Source: Herbaspirillum aquaticum
Lineage (GTDB): Bacteria > Pseudomonadota > Gammaproteobacteria > Burkholderiales > Burkholderiaceae_D
Assembly: GCF_002213425.1 (NCBI RefSeq)
Contig: NZ_NJGV01000028.1
Location: forward strand, 23,100-87,099
DNA length: 64,000 bases
Reading direction: 5' to 3'
Positions within the stretch are counted from its first letter, which is position 1. Every line of letters begins with the position of its first letter. The position numbers and the translations under genes were made by a program. The notes under the pieces are model-generated. The model ran no database searches and was not told the DNA's origin. It saw only the letters and a list, made by a program, of their open reading frames with translations. Positions 1 through 7,188 of the stretch are shown here, piece by piece.

Positions 1-553
1 CGCGTTTTTGCGGCACGCGCGGATCGCGCGCGCCCTTCCCGATGACTTCGATGCTCAAGGCCTTCACCTCTGCGCGCTGCAGTTCGCGCTCGATCAGGCG
101 GGCGCGGCGCAGGGACAAGGCATCATTGCTGGCATCGCTGCCGATGGCGTCGGCATGGCCGGTGAGGATGAATTCACCGGCGGGAAATTCCTTGATCTCG
201 GCAATGGCCTTCTTGAGCAATTCCTGGGAGGCCGGGGTGAGTCGGTCGGTCCCCAGTTCGAAGAGCAGGTCATAGCTGCGCGGTCGCGCCGGCAGGCTGC
301 GCATGACCTCGGCATAGCGGCGCTCCACTTCGGCGGCCGACAGGGTCTGGGTCGGCTCGGGCTTGCCGCCGCGTGTTTCCACGGCCGCATAGGGCGAGGT
401 CAGCGCGGTCTCGCCGCTGGCTGTCTTGACCACGATGCTGCTGGCAGATCCATCGGCCTGCGGCAGCAGCACGAAACGCTCCTTGGGGCCCGCGCATCCT
501 GCCAGCAGGGCCACCAGCGCCATCATGGCGCAGCTCATCCATGCTTTATTCAC
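1..553 (-). CDS. OmpA-family outer-membrane lipoprotein (3' end beyond window)
   Basis: Read from the GTG at 553, the protein starts with a short lipoprotein signal. Lys3 precedes a hydrophobic run ending in LLAGC, with the lipobox cysteine at residue 20. After a linker, an OmpA-C peptidoglycan-binding domain begins near residue 93, with a TGHAD motif near residue 127 and a SLRRAR helix after it. Such proteins are lipid-anchored in the outer membrane and hold peptidoglycan. The GTG overlaps the stop region of the upstream FecR gene by 8 bases, and a GGAGG site lies inside that gene 6 bases before it, so the two look translationally coupled. An internal ATG at 538 is the alternative start but would lose the lysine. 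The gene runs off the left edge, so its true length is unknown. Confidence 0.85.
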   Translation of the reverse strand, partial: MNKAWMSCAMMALVALLAGCAGPKERFVLLPQADGSASSIVVKTASGETALTSPYAAVETRGGKPEPTQTLSAAEVERRYAEVMRSLPARPRSYDLLFELGTDRLTPASQELLKKAIAEIKEFPAGEFILTGHADAIGSDASNDALSLRRARLIERELQRAEVKALSIEVIGKGARDPRVPQKR

Positions 554-1037
554 CGGCCACCTCCACGATGAAGTCGGTACCACGGATGCCGATGGTGGCC
601 GTCGGGGTCGAGAGCAACTGGCTCTCCGGGCTGCGCTTGCCGATCAGTCCGGAGACGTAGCGCAGCGTGCCCTTGGAGAGGCGCACGGCGATGCTGCCTT
701 CGTCGGTCTTGTCGTTGTAGGCGAACTGTTCGAGCAGGAACTGGCTGTTGGAACCGAGGGAAATGAGCGTATCGTCGCGCAGGGTGAAACCGACCGAACT
801 GGCGGCAGCGGTGACCACGCGGTCACCGGCATAGAGCCGTTCCCCGGTGGACAAGGGGCGGCTCTTGCCACTGCGCTCGGCGCGCACGTCGCCTTGCAAG
901 ACCTTGACGATGCCGGCCTGGCTGGCCGTGGCCTCCTGTGCTGTCGCACTGCCCTGCCCCAGCAGCCAGGCGCTGGCCAGCAATACGCTTCCCCATCCGG
1001 ATACCCGCCCTGCATTGCCTGCCCTGATGATCCCCAT
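546..1037 (-). CDS. FecR-domain secreted protein
   Basis: About 163 residues. A signal peptide (hydrophobic SVLLASAWLLG segment, cleavage probably after the SATAQ region) is followed by a FecR domain. This has the typical pattern of a KVLQGDV strand, a GERLYAGDRVVT turn, and a late TPTATIGIRGTDF motif. Proteins of this type are periplasmic or exported; some act in envelope signalling, others are partners of OmpA or CHASE2 proteins. No FecI sigma factor or TonB receptor is nearby, so a siderophore role is unlikely. The start was chosen at 1037 because the signal peptide begins there and AAGGGA precedes it; an upstream ATG at 1124 would add 29 non-signal residues and lie on the -10 box. Confidence 0.8.
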   Translation of the reverse strand: MGIIRAGNAGRVSGWGSVLLASAWLLGQGSATAQEATASQAGIVKVLQGDVRAERSGKSRPLSTGERLYAGDRVVTAAASSVGFTLRDDTLISLGSNSQFLLEQFAYNDKTDEGSIAVRLSKGTLRYVSGLIGKRSPESQLLSTPTATIGIRGTDFIVEVAGE

Positions 1038-1117
1038 GCCCCGTTCCCTTGATGTTGTGATGATGACGTGACCCATGGCATGGCCGACCAGCACGGACGG
1101 CAAGATGCCACCGCGCA

Positions 1118-1146
1118 ATTTCACAGAAAATCATCATCAAGGTCAA
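1118..1146 (-). promoter_or_regulatory. Sigma70-like promoter for the FecR/OmpA pair
   Basis: On the minus strand, TTGACC (1146-1141) and TGAAAT (1123-1118) are separated by 17 bases. The implied start near 1111 gives a leader of about 75 nt before the chosen FecR start. It is an unusually good -35 match for this window, but untested. Confidence 0.5.
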
Positions 1147-1191
1147 CAACTCTTTACAAAGGCAGGGCGCGCCCGCCGCCGCGAGAGAAGA

Positions 1192-1897
1192 TCAAAACAG
1201 GAATGTGCCCTGCTGAGCGCGGCTACCGGGCTCGTTCTTGGGCGCCGGCCAGGCCTTCATGGCGCTGGCGGGATAGTTCAGCAGCAGCTCGCGCGCCCGC
1301 TCCGGATGGCCGGCGTTGATCCAGTCGGCATAGTGGGCGCGCGGGATGATGACGAGGTTGCGCTTTTCTTCGCCGGGCTTGTGAAAACGATTCATCAACG
1401 GATGCTCATCAGCATTGATGGTGATCTGGGTAAACGAAAATGCATACCCGCCCTCAGCCTCTTCCCAGGCACGCCACAGGCCGGCCACGCAGAAAGGCTG
1501 GTCGTCGGCCATGCCGATGGCCCAGCGCTGGGTCGTCGGCCATGCCGATGGCCCAGCGCTGGGCACGGCCGCTTTCGTAATTTGGTTCATAGAACCACTG
1601 CATGGGCAGCAGGCAAGTCTGGGCCTGGTGCCACGGACCGGCGTAGCTGCGTTTCTCGGCGATGGTCTCGGCGCGCGCATTCATGGTGGAGATCTGCAGT
1701 CCTGCCTGCAACTTGCGCCGCGGCATCATGCCGTAGGTCGCCACGATGAGTTCGGGCTCGCCGTCCAGGCCGGCGCGGACTGCCGGGGCGGCGTAGTCCT
1801 GCCAGGTCTCCTCGGGCCAGTCGGGCGTGGCGGAGGTATCGGCACCGGTCAGTGCGGTGATCATGGACTTGGGGGTGGGCTTGTAGTTGACGCACAT
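1192..1897 (-). pseudogene. SRAP-family abasic-site processing protein (YedK/HMCES type), frameshifted by tandem duplication
   Basis: SRAP proteins use Cys2 to crosslink covalently to abasic sites in single-stranded DNA and protect them. The reading starts MCVNY, giving the catalytic Cys2; a conserved Asn lies in STMNARAET (residue 73) and a Glu in FYEPNY (104). At residue 122 the frame changes: a 31-bp unit (1501-1531) is repeated exactly at 1532-1562. As written, translation ends at 1454 after 147 residues, 25 of them out of frame. Removing one copy restores a continuous 224-residue protein, the usual family length, ending at 1192 and containing the expected His (DEHPLMNRFH). So the sequence shows either a recent inactivating mutation, a phase-variable site, or an assembly error. 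The truncated form lacks the His and the C-terminal half of the fold. Confidence 0.85.
1501..1562. repeat. Perfect 31-bp tandem duplication inside the SRAP gene
   Basis: Copies at 1501-1531 and 1532-1562 are identical, and the boundary can shift by one base. Because 31 is not a multiple of three, the extra copy moves the SRAP gene out of frame. Deleting one copy joins two ORF halves into a normal family-length protein. Confidence 0.97.
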
Positions 1898-1901
1898 GGC
1901 A

Positions 1902-1934
1902 GCACAATCGCGATCACGGGGACCGCGATTGTGC
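1902..1934 (-). promoter_or_regulatory. Inverted repeat directly before the SRAP start
   Basis: Two perfect 11-base arms (gcacaatcgcg at 1902-1912 and its complement at 1924-1934) flank an 11-base loop. The nearer arm ends four bases before the ATG at 1897. No Shine-Dalgarno sequence is visible, and the hairpin covers the place where it would be. It could be an operator or an RNA hairpin controlling translation. It does not resemble a LexA box. Confidence 0.5.
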
Positions 1935-1970
1935 CACAGCGTGGCTGGCGCCGTGGCACGGCTGCACCCC

Positions 1971-1999
1971 AAGAAAAAACCGGCCACGGGGGCCGGTTT
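1971..1999 (-). terminator. Rho-independent terminator after the 40-aa ORF
   Basis: Read on the minus strand: arms AAACCGGCC and GGCCGGTTT with a 5-base loop, followed by a T-rich run (TTTTTTCTT). It lies about 33 bases after the stop codon of the small ORF ending at 2032, and upstream of the SRAP gene. Confidence 0.8.
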
Positions 2000-2031
2000 C
2001 CAGGAAGCTTGACCGCTCAGGAGCAGGTCGC

Positions 2032-2154
2032 TCAGGCAGCCTGCTTGCCTTCCAGGATGGATTCTTCCAGGGCGATCAGCGATTCGATGGCAGCGATGAG
2101 CATGCCGATGCGGTGACGGCGATAGATGAGGCGTTTTCTTGCGCGGATGTTCAT
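2032..2154 (-). CDS. Small hypothetical protein, 40 aa
   Basis: An ATG at 2154 is preceded by GGAGAAACC, a good ribosome site, and opens a 40-codon frame closed at 2032. A terminator follows within 35 bases, so this looks like a complete small transcription unit. The product is strongly basic at the N-terminus (five Arg/Lys among MNIRARKR, then RRHR). It then forms a leucine/isoleucine-rich, glutamate-containing amphipathic helix (IAAIESLIALEESILEG). No signal peptide or known family is recognised. It could be a small DNA- or membrane-associated protein; its function is unknown. Confidence 0.55.
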   Translation of the reverse strand: MNIRARKRLIYRRHRIGMLIAAIESLIALEESILEGKQAA

Positions 2155-2325
2155 GGTTTCTCCAGCAGCCGGCGCAGGGCCGGCGGGTTGACGGGTCGGG
2201 CCACCGCCCCCGCGCCTGCATCTTCACATCGGCTGCGAGCGTGCATCCAGCGGGGCGGCCAGCGGCCAAGGCCCGACATTATAGCCGACTGCCGAACCGC
2301 GCCTGCCATTGCGCCATACGCGGCC

Positions 2326-3705
2326 TCACGCCACACAAGCGCGGCGGTAACGCTCGCTGTAGAGGCGGGTCGCCTCCAGGCCCGGCACGAAATGATGCCG
2401 CCCGGGGGCCAGCTCGGCCACCAGCGCATCCAGGTCGACCTCGCGGGCGGCCAGGGCGGGCACGGCCGGGGCTTCGGCGGCGGCGCTGTCGCGGCCACGC
2501 GCCATTGCCCGGAAACTCGGCTGGCGTCGGCCATCGCTCCAGCCTTGCTCGATCCATTCGCGGATGACCTGCTTCTCGTAGCCATCGAAGACCCCGAACA
2601 TCTGGCCCCCGGCAGCATCGATCAGGCGCCAGAAGCGGCTCTCGCTGGCCTCCCTGCCGCGCGTGATCCACTTGGCCTTTTCCATCTCTTCCAGGAAGCT
2701 GGCCATGCCCTCGGGCTCTTCCAGCCACTGGTTCACCGTCTTGCCGCCGATGCGGCAGTAGTCCGAATGCATCATGCGCCCGAAGGCCGCCTTCTCGGCG
2801 AGCACGCGCACCACTTCCTGCTCCAGGGAGAAGGAGCCGATCACGCCCAGCGTGCTGGCGCCCAGCTCATTGAGCAGATAACCACGCCGCACGCCGGCCA
2901 TGAAGGCCTGCGGATCCGGGGCCTGGGCGGCCGCTTGCACGACCGCCTCGGCAGCCTTGCGGGCATGGCCGCTGGCGGCGTTGTCGATGGTCACGTGCAG
3001 GGTGAAGTAATAGGGATCGATGCCCAGCTCATTGAGCTCGTAGGCGGTGATGAGCAGGTGCAGCGGCAGCTGTTCATAGCCCAGGTTGAAGCCGAACACC
3101 TCGGCCTCGAACTGCTCGCCATGATGCGCCAGCCCCAGCTGGATGGCGCCTTGCACATAATGGTCTTCGGACAGCGCCGGTCCATGCTCGCAGCCATTGG
3201 CCGCCAGCAGGCTGCGATAGAGGGTTACGTGGTTCATGGCGGCATCACCATCGCCCAGCTCTTCCAGGTAGGTGAGGATGAGCGGACGGAACAGCGGATC
3301 GCGCCAGCGCTTGACGGCACTGTAGAGCCAGGCGCCATCGACCAGCTTGGTCGGCGCCACGCGGCGCAGGAAATTGAACGCATGCGCCCGGCCGCTGAAG
3401 TAGCGCCGGGGAGCGCCCTGCTGACGCTCCTTCAGATAGGCTTCGTAGGCGCTGCCGACCTCGATGGCGCGCGACTCCATCCACGCGGCCAGGGCAGCGG
3501 GATCATCGGGCAGGTCGCAGGGCAGGCCGGCGGCTTGCTCCATTTGCCGGGCCAGGTAGTCCCGCCCCATGGCCAGCGCGGCCTCATCGGGCGTCGGCAC
3601 GAACAGCTGGGCATAGACCTGCTCAGCCTGCAAGGGGCCGTCCTGGTGGCGATAGGCTTGGGCGGCCGAGCGGGCGGCCTGCATTTCCTCGACGGTAGAT
3701 CGCAT
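2326..3705 (-). CDS. Iron-containing redox enzyme family protein (haem-oxygenase-like fold)
   Basis: About 459 residues, helical, matching the haem-oxygenase-like di-metal oxidase/oxygenase (HDO) group. The core lies near residues 140-300, with acidic and histidine-rich helices: YLEELGDGDAAMNHV, then EVFGFNLGYEQLPLHLL, and FTLHVTIDNAASGHA with the expected H...D...GH spacing. Some family members oxidise small substrates at a di-iron centre, but the substrate here cannot be read from sequence. The start at 3705 is preferred because GAGG lies 4 bases upstream; an ATG at 3738 without a ribosome site would add 11 residues. The gene stands alone, with no biosynthetic partner next to it. Confidence 0.7.
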   Translation of the reverse strand: MRSTVEEMQAARSAAQAYRHQDGPLQAEQVYAQLFVPTPDEAALAMGRDYLARQMEQAAGLPCDLPDDPAALAAWMESRAIEVGSAYEAYLKERQQGAPRRYFSGRAHAFNFLRRVAPTKLVDGAWLYSAVKRWRDPLFRPLILTYLEELGDGDAAMNHVTLYRSLLAANGCEHGPALSEDHYVQGAIQLGLAHHGEQFEAEVFGFNLGYEQLPLHLLITAYELNELGIDPYYFTLHVTIDNAASGHARKAAEAVVQAAAQAPDPQAFMAGVRRGYLLNELGASTLGVIGSFSLEQEVVRVLAEKAAFGRMMHSDYCRIGGKTVNQWLEEPEGMASFLEEMEKAKWITRGREASESRFWRLIDAAGGQMFGVFDGYEKQVIREWIEQGWSDGRRQPSFRAMARGRDSAAAEAPAVPALAAREVDLDALVAELAPGRHHFVPGLEATRLYSERYRRACVA

Positions 3706-3840
3706 ACGTCCTCGCGCAAAGTCAATTGCCTGCAGCATGCGCGCTGTGGTGCGGCGGCGCTATCAGCGCCCGGCCTGCCTTGGTGTCGGAGAATGCCCCG
3801 GGGGCGGTAGGAGGATGCGGCACGGCCGGCCGCCGGGCCA

Positions 3841-3869
3841 TTGTCTTGGCGGTTCTTATGTCCGATAAT
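3841..3869 (+). promoter_or_regulatory. Promoter for the DUF3297 gene, apparently leaderless
   Basis: TTGTCT (3841-3846) and GATAAT (3864-3869) are 17 bases apart. The -10 ends only 7 bases before the ATG at 3877, so transcription should begin at or next to the start codon. No ribosome-binding site is present. Confidence 0.6.
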
Positions 3870-3876
3870 CGCGGCC

Positions 3877-4125
3877 ATGAACGATACCGCACAACGCCCC
3901 GCCCTCCCCGATCGCCTCAGCATCGATCCCCGCAGCCCGCATTACGATGCGGCCATCTTCGAGCACGACATCGGCATCAAGCTCAACGACAAGGAATTCA
4001 ACAACGTCAGCGAATATTGCATCAGCGAAGGCTGGATCAAGATTCCCGCAGGCCGCGCACTGGACCGCAAGGGCAATCCCATGCTGACCAAGCTGAAGGG
4101 ACGGGTCGAGCCGTTCTATCGCTGA
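3877..4125 (+). CDS. DUF3297 family protein
   Basis: An 82-residue acidic-to-neutral cytoplasmic protein matching the DUF3297 family in length and pattern: LPDRLSIDPRSPHYD at the N-terminus, a central IGIKLNDKEFNNV segment, and RALDRKGNPMLTKLKGRVEPFYR at the end. The molecular function of the family is not known. The start at 3877 is supported by the promoter geometry; an ATG 36 bases upstream lies between the -35 and -10 elements and should be ignored. A strong terminator follows 38 bases after the stop, so the gene is monocistronic. Confidence 0.8.
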   Translation: MNDTAQRPALPDRLSIDPRSPHYDAAIFEHDIGIKLNDKEFNNVSEYCISEGWIKIPAGRALDRKGNPMLTKLKGRVEPFYR

Positions 4126-4161
4126 ACGCCGCCCCTCCACCATTTCCTTCCGGCAATAAAA

Positions 4162-4192
4162 AGAAAGCCCGCAAGCTGTTGCGGGCTTTTTG
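4162..4192 (+). terminator. Rho-independent terminator of the DUF3297 gene
   Basis: Perfect 11-bp stem (AAAGCCCGCAA and its complement) with a 4-base loop, followed by TTTTTGC. An A-run on the 5' side could let it work in both directions. Confidence 0.9.
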
Positions 4193-4325
4193 CTTTGGCA
4201 CGGGCCGCGAGCGCGTCTTGTAGTGCGCTTGGCAAGCATGAGATTCATCCGTGCAATCGATCAATCAGGTGTGATTCATCGATCCGGCGCATCAACCACA
4301 CGCGCCCCATCCGGCCGATTTACCC

Positions 4326-4715
4326 TCAGGCCGCAGCGCGCTGGCGCCACTCCTGCACGGTCATGCCCGCCACCCGCTTGAACTGCCGCAGGAAATGGCT
4401 CTGGTCATGAAACCCCACCGCCACCGCCACGTCCACCACGCTCAGGCGGGGATCGGCCAGCAAGGTGCGGGCTCGCGCCAGGCGCTGGCGCAGCATCCAC
4501 TGGCACAGCGTATAGCCGGTGCTGGCCTTGAAGACGCGGCTGAAGCAGCTCGATGATAACTGGCACATCATGGCCAGCGTGGCCACCATGATGTTGTCCT
4601 GCAGATGGGCTTCGATGTAGTCGAGCACCATCTTTTCCTGCTCGGCATCGAGGGCGCGATAGCGCGGGTCAACGGCAATGGCGGGACGGAGTGGCAAGGG
4701 GGCGCTTTCCGGCAA
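4326..4715 (-). CDS. AraC-family transcriptional regulator, DNA-binding domain only
   Basis: 129 residues consisting of little more than the double helix-turn-helix of the AraC/XylS family. The first HTH spans roughly residues 40-62 (VATLAMMCQLSSSCFSRVF) and the second roughly 90-112 (VVDVAVAVGFHDQSHFLRQFKR). The ligand-binding domain usual in 250-300-residue members is absent, giving a MarA/SoxS-like architecture. The gene lies 62 bases downstream of a chemoreceptor on the same strand and may be co-transcribed with it. Targets are unknown. Confidence 0.85.
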   Translation of the reverse strand: MPESAPLPLRPAIAVDPRYRALDAEQEKMVLDYIEAHLQDNIMVATLAMMCQLSSSCFSRVFKASTGYTLCQWMLRQRLARARTLLADPRLSVVDVAVAVGFHDQSHFLRQFKRVAGMTVQEWRQRAAA

Positions 4716-4777
4716 GAAGAAGGACGAACAAGAACGGCCAGCATCTTGCCATGAAAGTGCCGTAGTGCAAACGGCGA

Positions 4778-6718
4778 TCAGCGCGCCAATGCGACTTGCC
4801 CTACCCGGAACACGGCCACTGCCTGTACCAGTTCACGGGCCTGGCCCGACAGGCTGATGGCCGCCGCCGCGCTTTCTTCCACCAGCGCGGCATTCTGCTG
4901 CGTGGTGCTGTCCATCTGGGTGACGGCCTGGCCGACCTGGGCGATGCCGGTGTTCTGTTCGGCCGTCGCGGCGTTGATGCCGACCATGATGTCGCTCACG
5001 CGGCGAATCGAGCTCACGATCTCTTGCATGGTCTTGCCGGCCTGGTCGGCCAGCTGCCTGCCCTGCCCGACCTGGTCGACGCTGGCCGTGATCAGCTCCT
5101 TGATCTCGCGCGCGGCCGTGGCCGAACGCTGGGCCAGGCTGCGCACTTCCGTGGCCACCACCGCAAAGCCGCGTCCCTGCTCGCCGGCACGGGCGGCTTC
5201 CACCGCAGCATTGAGCGCCAGGATATTGGTCTGGAAGGCAATGCCATCGATCACGCCGATGATGTCGCTGATGCGATCCGAACTGGCGTGGATGCCCTGC
5301 ATGGTCTGCACCACCTGCTGCACTACCGCACCGCCCTGGCTGGCCACCTCGGCGGCATCGCGCGCCAGCTGGCCGGCCTGGCGGGCACCGTCGGCATTCT
5401 GCTGCACGGTCGAACCCAGTTCTTCCATGGAAGCGGCGGTCTGCTGCAGCGCGCTGGCCTGCTCCTCGGTACGCTTGCTCAGGTCGGCATTGCCCTGGGC
5501 AATCTGGGCGCTGGCCGTGGCTACGCTCTCCGAATTGCTGCGCACGCTGCCCACCACCTTGCTCAGTTGCGCCGTCATGGCCTGCATCGCCATGAGCAGG
5601 CGCGCGACCTCATCACTGCCCTTGACCTCGACGTGCTGGGTCAGGTCACCGGCCGATACCGCCTCGGTCAACCGCACCGCTTCCGACAGTGAAGTGGTGG
5701 TGGCGCGGGTGATGGCCACCATCAGCCACAGTGCGGCCAGGGCCAGCACCGCCAGCGCCGCGCACAGCAAGACCAGTTCATTGCGCAGGCGCGGGATCTT
5801 GGCTTGCAGTTCATCACGCATCATGTCGAAGGAACTCGTCACCAGCACGAATTGGGTATCGATGATGCGCGTCATGGTGGCCACCCATTGCGGGGCCGGC
5901 ATGGTCAGCTGGTCGGCGCGCACGATGGCGCTGTCGGCCAGTTTGAAGGCTTCATCGGCAGCGGTAACGGCCGCGGCACGCGCGCTCTCGACGTTGGCTG
6001 GCAGCGGGTGGCGGCCCGCAGCAAGGGTGAGGGAACGGCGTGCGCTTTCATAGCTGCGGCGGGCGCGGTCCGACAGGTTTTCCAGGCGGGCACGTTCTTC
6101 CGCATCGGCCTGGCCCCGCCCCAGCATCACGGCACCGCGCGCACGGGCCTGGCCCAATGCTTCGGTCAGCTGCGGCAGTTCGGACAAGACCGCGCGCTGC
6201 ACGTAGAACAGCGCCGCTTCGGCTTCCAGCGCCAGGCCCGAACTGTTGGCCACGTCGTCCAGCAGATCCAGTTCGCGCTTGATCAGTTGCGCATGTTGCA
6301 CATTGCTCTGCGCGCCCGTGACGGACTTGCTGGCGATGCTCTGCGTGAGCGCGCGCCAGTCGGCATGGAGGCCGTCCAGTGCAACGGTGAGGGCCTTGTC
6401 CTCCAGCGGCTGCAGGGCGCTGCGCACCCGGTCGAAGGTGGCATCAGCCTCCTTCTGGCGCTCCGCGCGACTGGCGGCGGCACCCTCGCCATCGGCCAAG
6501 TAAAGGGCCGACAGGCCGCGATGCTGCTGCATCTGCTTGAGCAGCAGCAGCAGTTCACGGCCGGGCGCAAGGGCCAGCGACTCGCGCTGGGCCGTGGCCA
6601 GGTCGTCGAGGTTGGTGCGCACCAGGAGGGTGGTGGGAACGATGAACAGCATGAAAGCGAGTGCGCCGATGAGGACGAACTTGCGTGAGTAATTGAGATG
6701 ATTGATCCAGGAGCGCAT
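4778..6718 (-). CDS. Methyl-accepting chemotaxis protein with helical periplasmic sensor
   Basis: 646 residues. TM1 lies near residues 14-30 ([20 protein letters not shown]). A long, mostly helical periplasmic region rich in Gln, Ala and Arg follows, with the [13 protein letters not shown] pattern typical of nitrate/nitrite-sensor-like (NIT) or four-helix domains. TM2 is near residues 310-335, then a HAMP domain ([18 protein letters not shown]). The cytoplasmic signalling domain carries the invariant hairpin [24 protein letters not shown] in its usual place. The C-terminus has no NWETF-type CheR/CheB docking pentapeptide. The ligand is not deducible. A leader of up to 470 bases lies upstream. 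Confidence 0.93.
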   Translation of the reverse strand: MRSWINHLNYSRKFVLIGALAFMLFIVPTTLLVRTNLDDLATAQRESLALAPGRELLLLLKQMQQHRGLSALYLADGEGAAASRAERQKEADATFDRVRSALQPLEDKALTVALDGLHADWRALTQSIASKSVTGAQSNVQHAQLIKRELDLLDDVANSSGLALEAEAALFYVQRAVLSELPQLTEALGQARARGAVMLGRGQADAEERARLENLSDRARRSYESARRSLTLAAGRHPLPANVESARAAAVTAADEAFKLADSAIVRADQLTMPAPQWVATMTRIIDTQFVLVTSSFDMMRDELQAKIPRLRNELVLLCAALAVLALAALWLMVAITRATTTSLSEAVRLTEAVSAGDLTQHVEVKGSDEVARLLMAMQAMTAQLSKVVGSVRSNSESVATASAQIAQGNADLSKRTEEQASALQQTAASMEELGSTVQQNADGARQAGQLARDAAEVASQGGAVVQQVVQTMQGIHASSDRISDIIGVIDGIAFQTNILALNAAVEAARAGEQGRGFAVVATEVRSLAQRSATAAREIKELITASVDQVGQGRQLADQAGKTMQEIVSSIRRVSDIMVGINAATAEQNTGIAQVGQAVTQMDSTTQQNAALVEESAAAAISLSGQARELVQAVAVFRVGQVALAR

Positions 6719-7188
6719 GGCGTTATTGGTATTGGAGTGGAGGAAGTGGCCATCGTTGGCCGCTTGCGCTGTTGCGCGAGACGCTCCGTTGCGCCATCAA
6801 GCCGCTTCGTTGCGGCTTTTTGCAGTCGGGCAATTCTACGGAGGCCGTTTTCTTTTCCCTGGGGATTTCAACAGCGGCGTCCTGTTTTGTTGTGCAATTC
6901 CGACCGTCTCGTCTCACATCGCTGTTCCCGATGCAAATACGAGTGATGACTAGACTGGACCGTTGCCAGGAGAGTTCCGCACGGAAAGAAAAATCGGCAG
7001 GCAAGGCCGCATGTGTCACCGGAACTCACCGCTTCTCACCGAAAATCACGTGGCCCGCCCCCGCGTCGGACCAAAGAAAATCCGCCGCCCCTGCACACTG
7101 CGTTGCGCAGTGCCGGGGACGGCGGATGGGGGAATTGAAGGATGAACGAAGGATGAACGGCGAGAACGCCGCAGTTCAACCCTGGACG
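6719..7188. other. Intergenic region between the two chemoreceptors
   Basis: Both flanking genes are on the minus strand, so this holds the terminator of the upstream receptor (7073-7125) and the leader of the downstream one. A terminator-like hairpin pointing the other way lies at 6799-6821 (AAGCCGC, 6-base loop, GCGGCTTTTT on the plus strand). I found no supportable gene here, and no convincing FliA promoter (TAAA-N15-GCCGATAA). Confidence 0.5.
7073..7126 (-). terminator. Large terminator of the second chemoreceptor gene
   Basis: On the minus strand a near-perfect stem of about 20 bp (TCCGCCG...GGCACTGCG, loop CAA, then the complement) is followed by TTTTCTTT. It starts 63 bases past the stop of the Cache chemoreceptor. 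Confidence 0.85.

Noticed and set aside
1192..1680. Separate 162-aa gene
   Set aside because: It is the displaced C-terminal half of the SRAP gene plus out-of-frame residues; not an independent gene.
2113..3810. 565-residue plus-strand frame opposite the haem-oxygenase-like gene
   Set aside because: Shadow; low-information composition.
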